Origin: Betaproteobacteria bacterium | GTDB taxonomy: Bacteria > Pseudomonadota > Gammaproteobacteria > Burkholderiales > Casimicrobiaceae | Reading direction: 5' to 3' | DNA: 6,329 bases | Assembly (NCBI GenBank): GCA_005889025.1 | Contig: VBCZ01000363.1 | Location: forward strand, 1 to 6,329 | Shown: positions 6,023-6,329 of the stretch, piece by piece | How positions within the stretch are numbered: the stretch's first letter is position 1 | Layout: every line of letters begins with the position of its first letter | Notes under the pieces: model-generated | The model's input: only the letters and a program-made list of their open reading frames with translations | The model's database searches: none | Told to the model about the DNA's origin: nothing | Made by a program: the position numbers and the translations under genes

Positions 6023-6329
6023 TCACCGATACCCGCTGGTCAGCCACCGGCCCAGTCGATTGAACTGTTCCGTGATTTTCAGTTCGGCCAGAACGCTCGG
6101 CAACATCATGAGAACGAGGTAGACGATCAGCGGCAGCAGCACCAGCGCGATTGCCGAGAACGTTTCGGTGCTGTTCAGAAACCTCTCGTCGAGAAACGCC
6201 GCGGCCGTGGTGCGCGAAGGCCCCGGAGCGTCTCCTGCGACCTCATGCAGCGGCTTGAAAATAATCGGCGAATATTGCACTCGGTCGACCGATCGCTCGA
6301 CGCCGGTCGTCACCAGCGCCCATGCCGTC
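6023..6329 (-). pseudogene. Upstream part of the same membrane hydrolase gene, ending at a premature TGA, 5' end outside window
   Basis: The frame is open from the right edge for 101 codons and stops at TGA 6025-6023. Visible residues 1-56 are soluble in character, including RVQYSPIIFKPLHEVAG; residues 57-80 (FSAIALVLLPLIVYLVLMML) are one clear membrane segment, followed by a charged amphipathic stretch ending WLTSGYR. The downstream hydrolase frame continues in the same phase nine codons later. A TGG-to-TGA or CGA-to-TGA change would explain the break and would restore a reading such as SGYRWLDACAAA. If this is instead a genuine separate gene, it would be a short membrane protein directly preceding the hydrolase. 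The missing first strand and oxyanion loop of the hydrolase would be expected further upstream, outside the window. Confidence 0.6.

Noticed and set aside
6023..6025. TGA as selenocysteine
   Set aside because: No family precedent for selenocysteine in this position and no obvious stem-loop after it; a nonsense change or sequence error is simpler.
1..6329. tRNA, rRNA, CRISPR array, insertion sequence or prophage genes
   Set aside because: No cloverleaf, repeat-spacer pattern, transposase motif or terminal inverted repeats were seen on either strand.

Overview
The window is high-GC bacterial DNA with a strong preference for G or C at third codon positions in its clear genes, and ordinary Shine-Dalgarno starts. 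Family content (a PheC-like periplasmic binding protein, a CoxL-type molybdenum hydroxylase, a DUF6494 protein, a D-2-hydroxyacid dehydrogenase, a membrane-anchored alpha/beta hydrolase) fits a proteobacterium, most likely beta (Burkholderiales-like) or alpha. The sequence alone does not settle which.

Layout. Positions 1-134 (minus) hold the 5' end of a secreted cyclohexadienyl-dehydratase / amino-acid-binding protein that runs off the left edge. A divergent intergenic region (135-291) separates it from a large molybdopterin-binding subunit of the xanthine dehydrogenase / CO dehydrogenase superfamily (292-2625, plus), which carries the form-II AYRGAGR motif. No FAD or 2Fe-2S partner subunit is visible beside it. 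A gene-poor stretch of about 540 bp (2626-3164) follows, with only weak small-ORF candidates. A conserved 68-residue DUF6494 protein (3165-3371, minus) is divergently oriented to a D-2-hydroxyacid dehydrogenase (3553-4590, plus). Converging on the latter is a short unrecognised ORF (about 4611-4841, minus). The right end (5108-6329, minus) encodes a multi-pass membrane protein with a C-terminal serine hydrolase domain. Its reading frame is interrupted by one in-frame TGA at 6023-6025, so it is probably a broken gene or carries a sequence error.

How the genes relate. Most neighbours are divergent or convergent and only the two hydrolase halves are co-directional and adjacent, so this is not one operon. 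The two oxidoreductases and the binding protein could all serve small organic-acid or aromatic metabolism, but nothing in the sequence ties them into one pathway. I found no convincing new multi-gene system. The points most worth a second look are the in-frame stop in the hydrolase, the orphan CoxL-like subunit, the edge gene at 1-134, and the DUF6494 protein.
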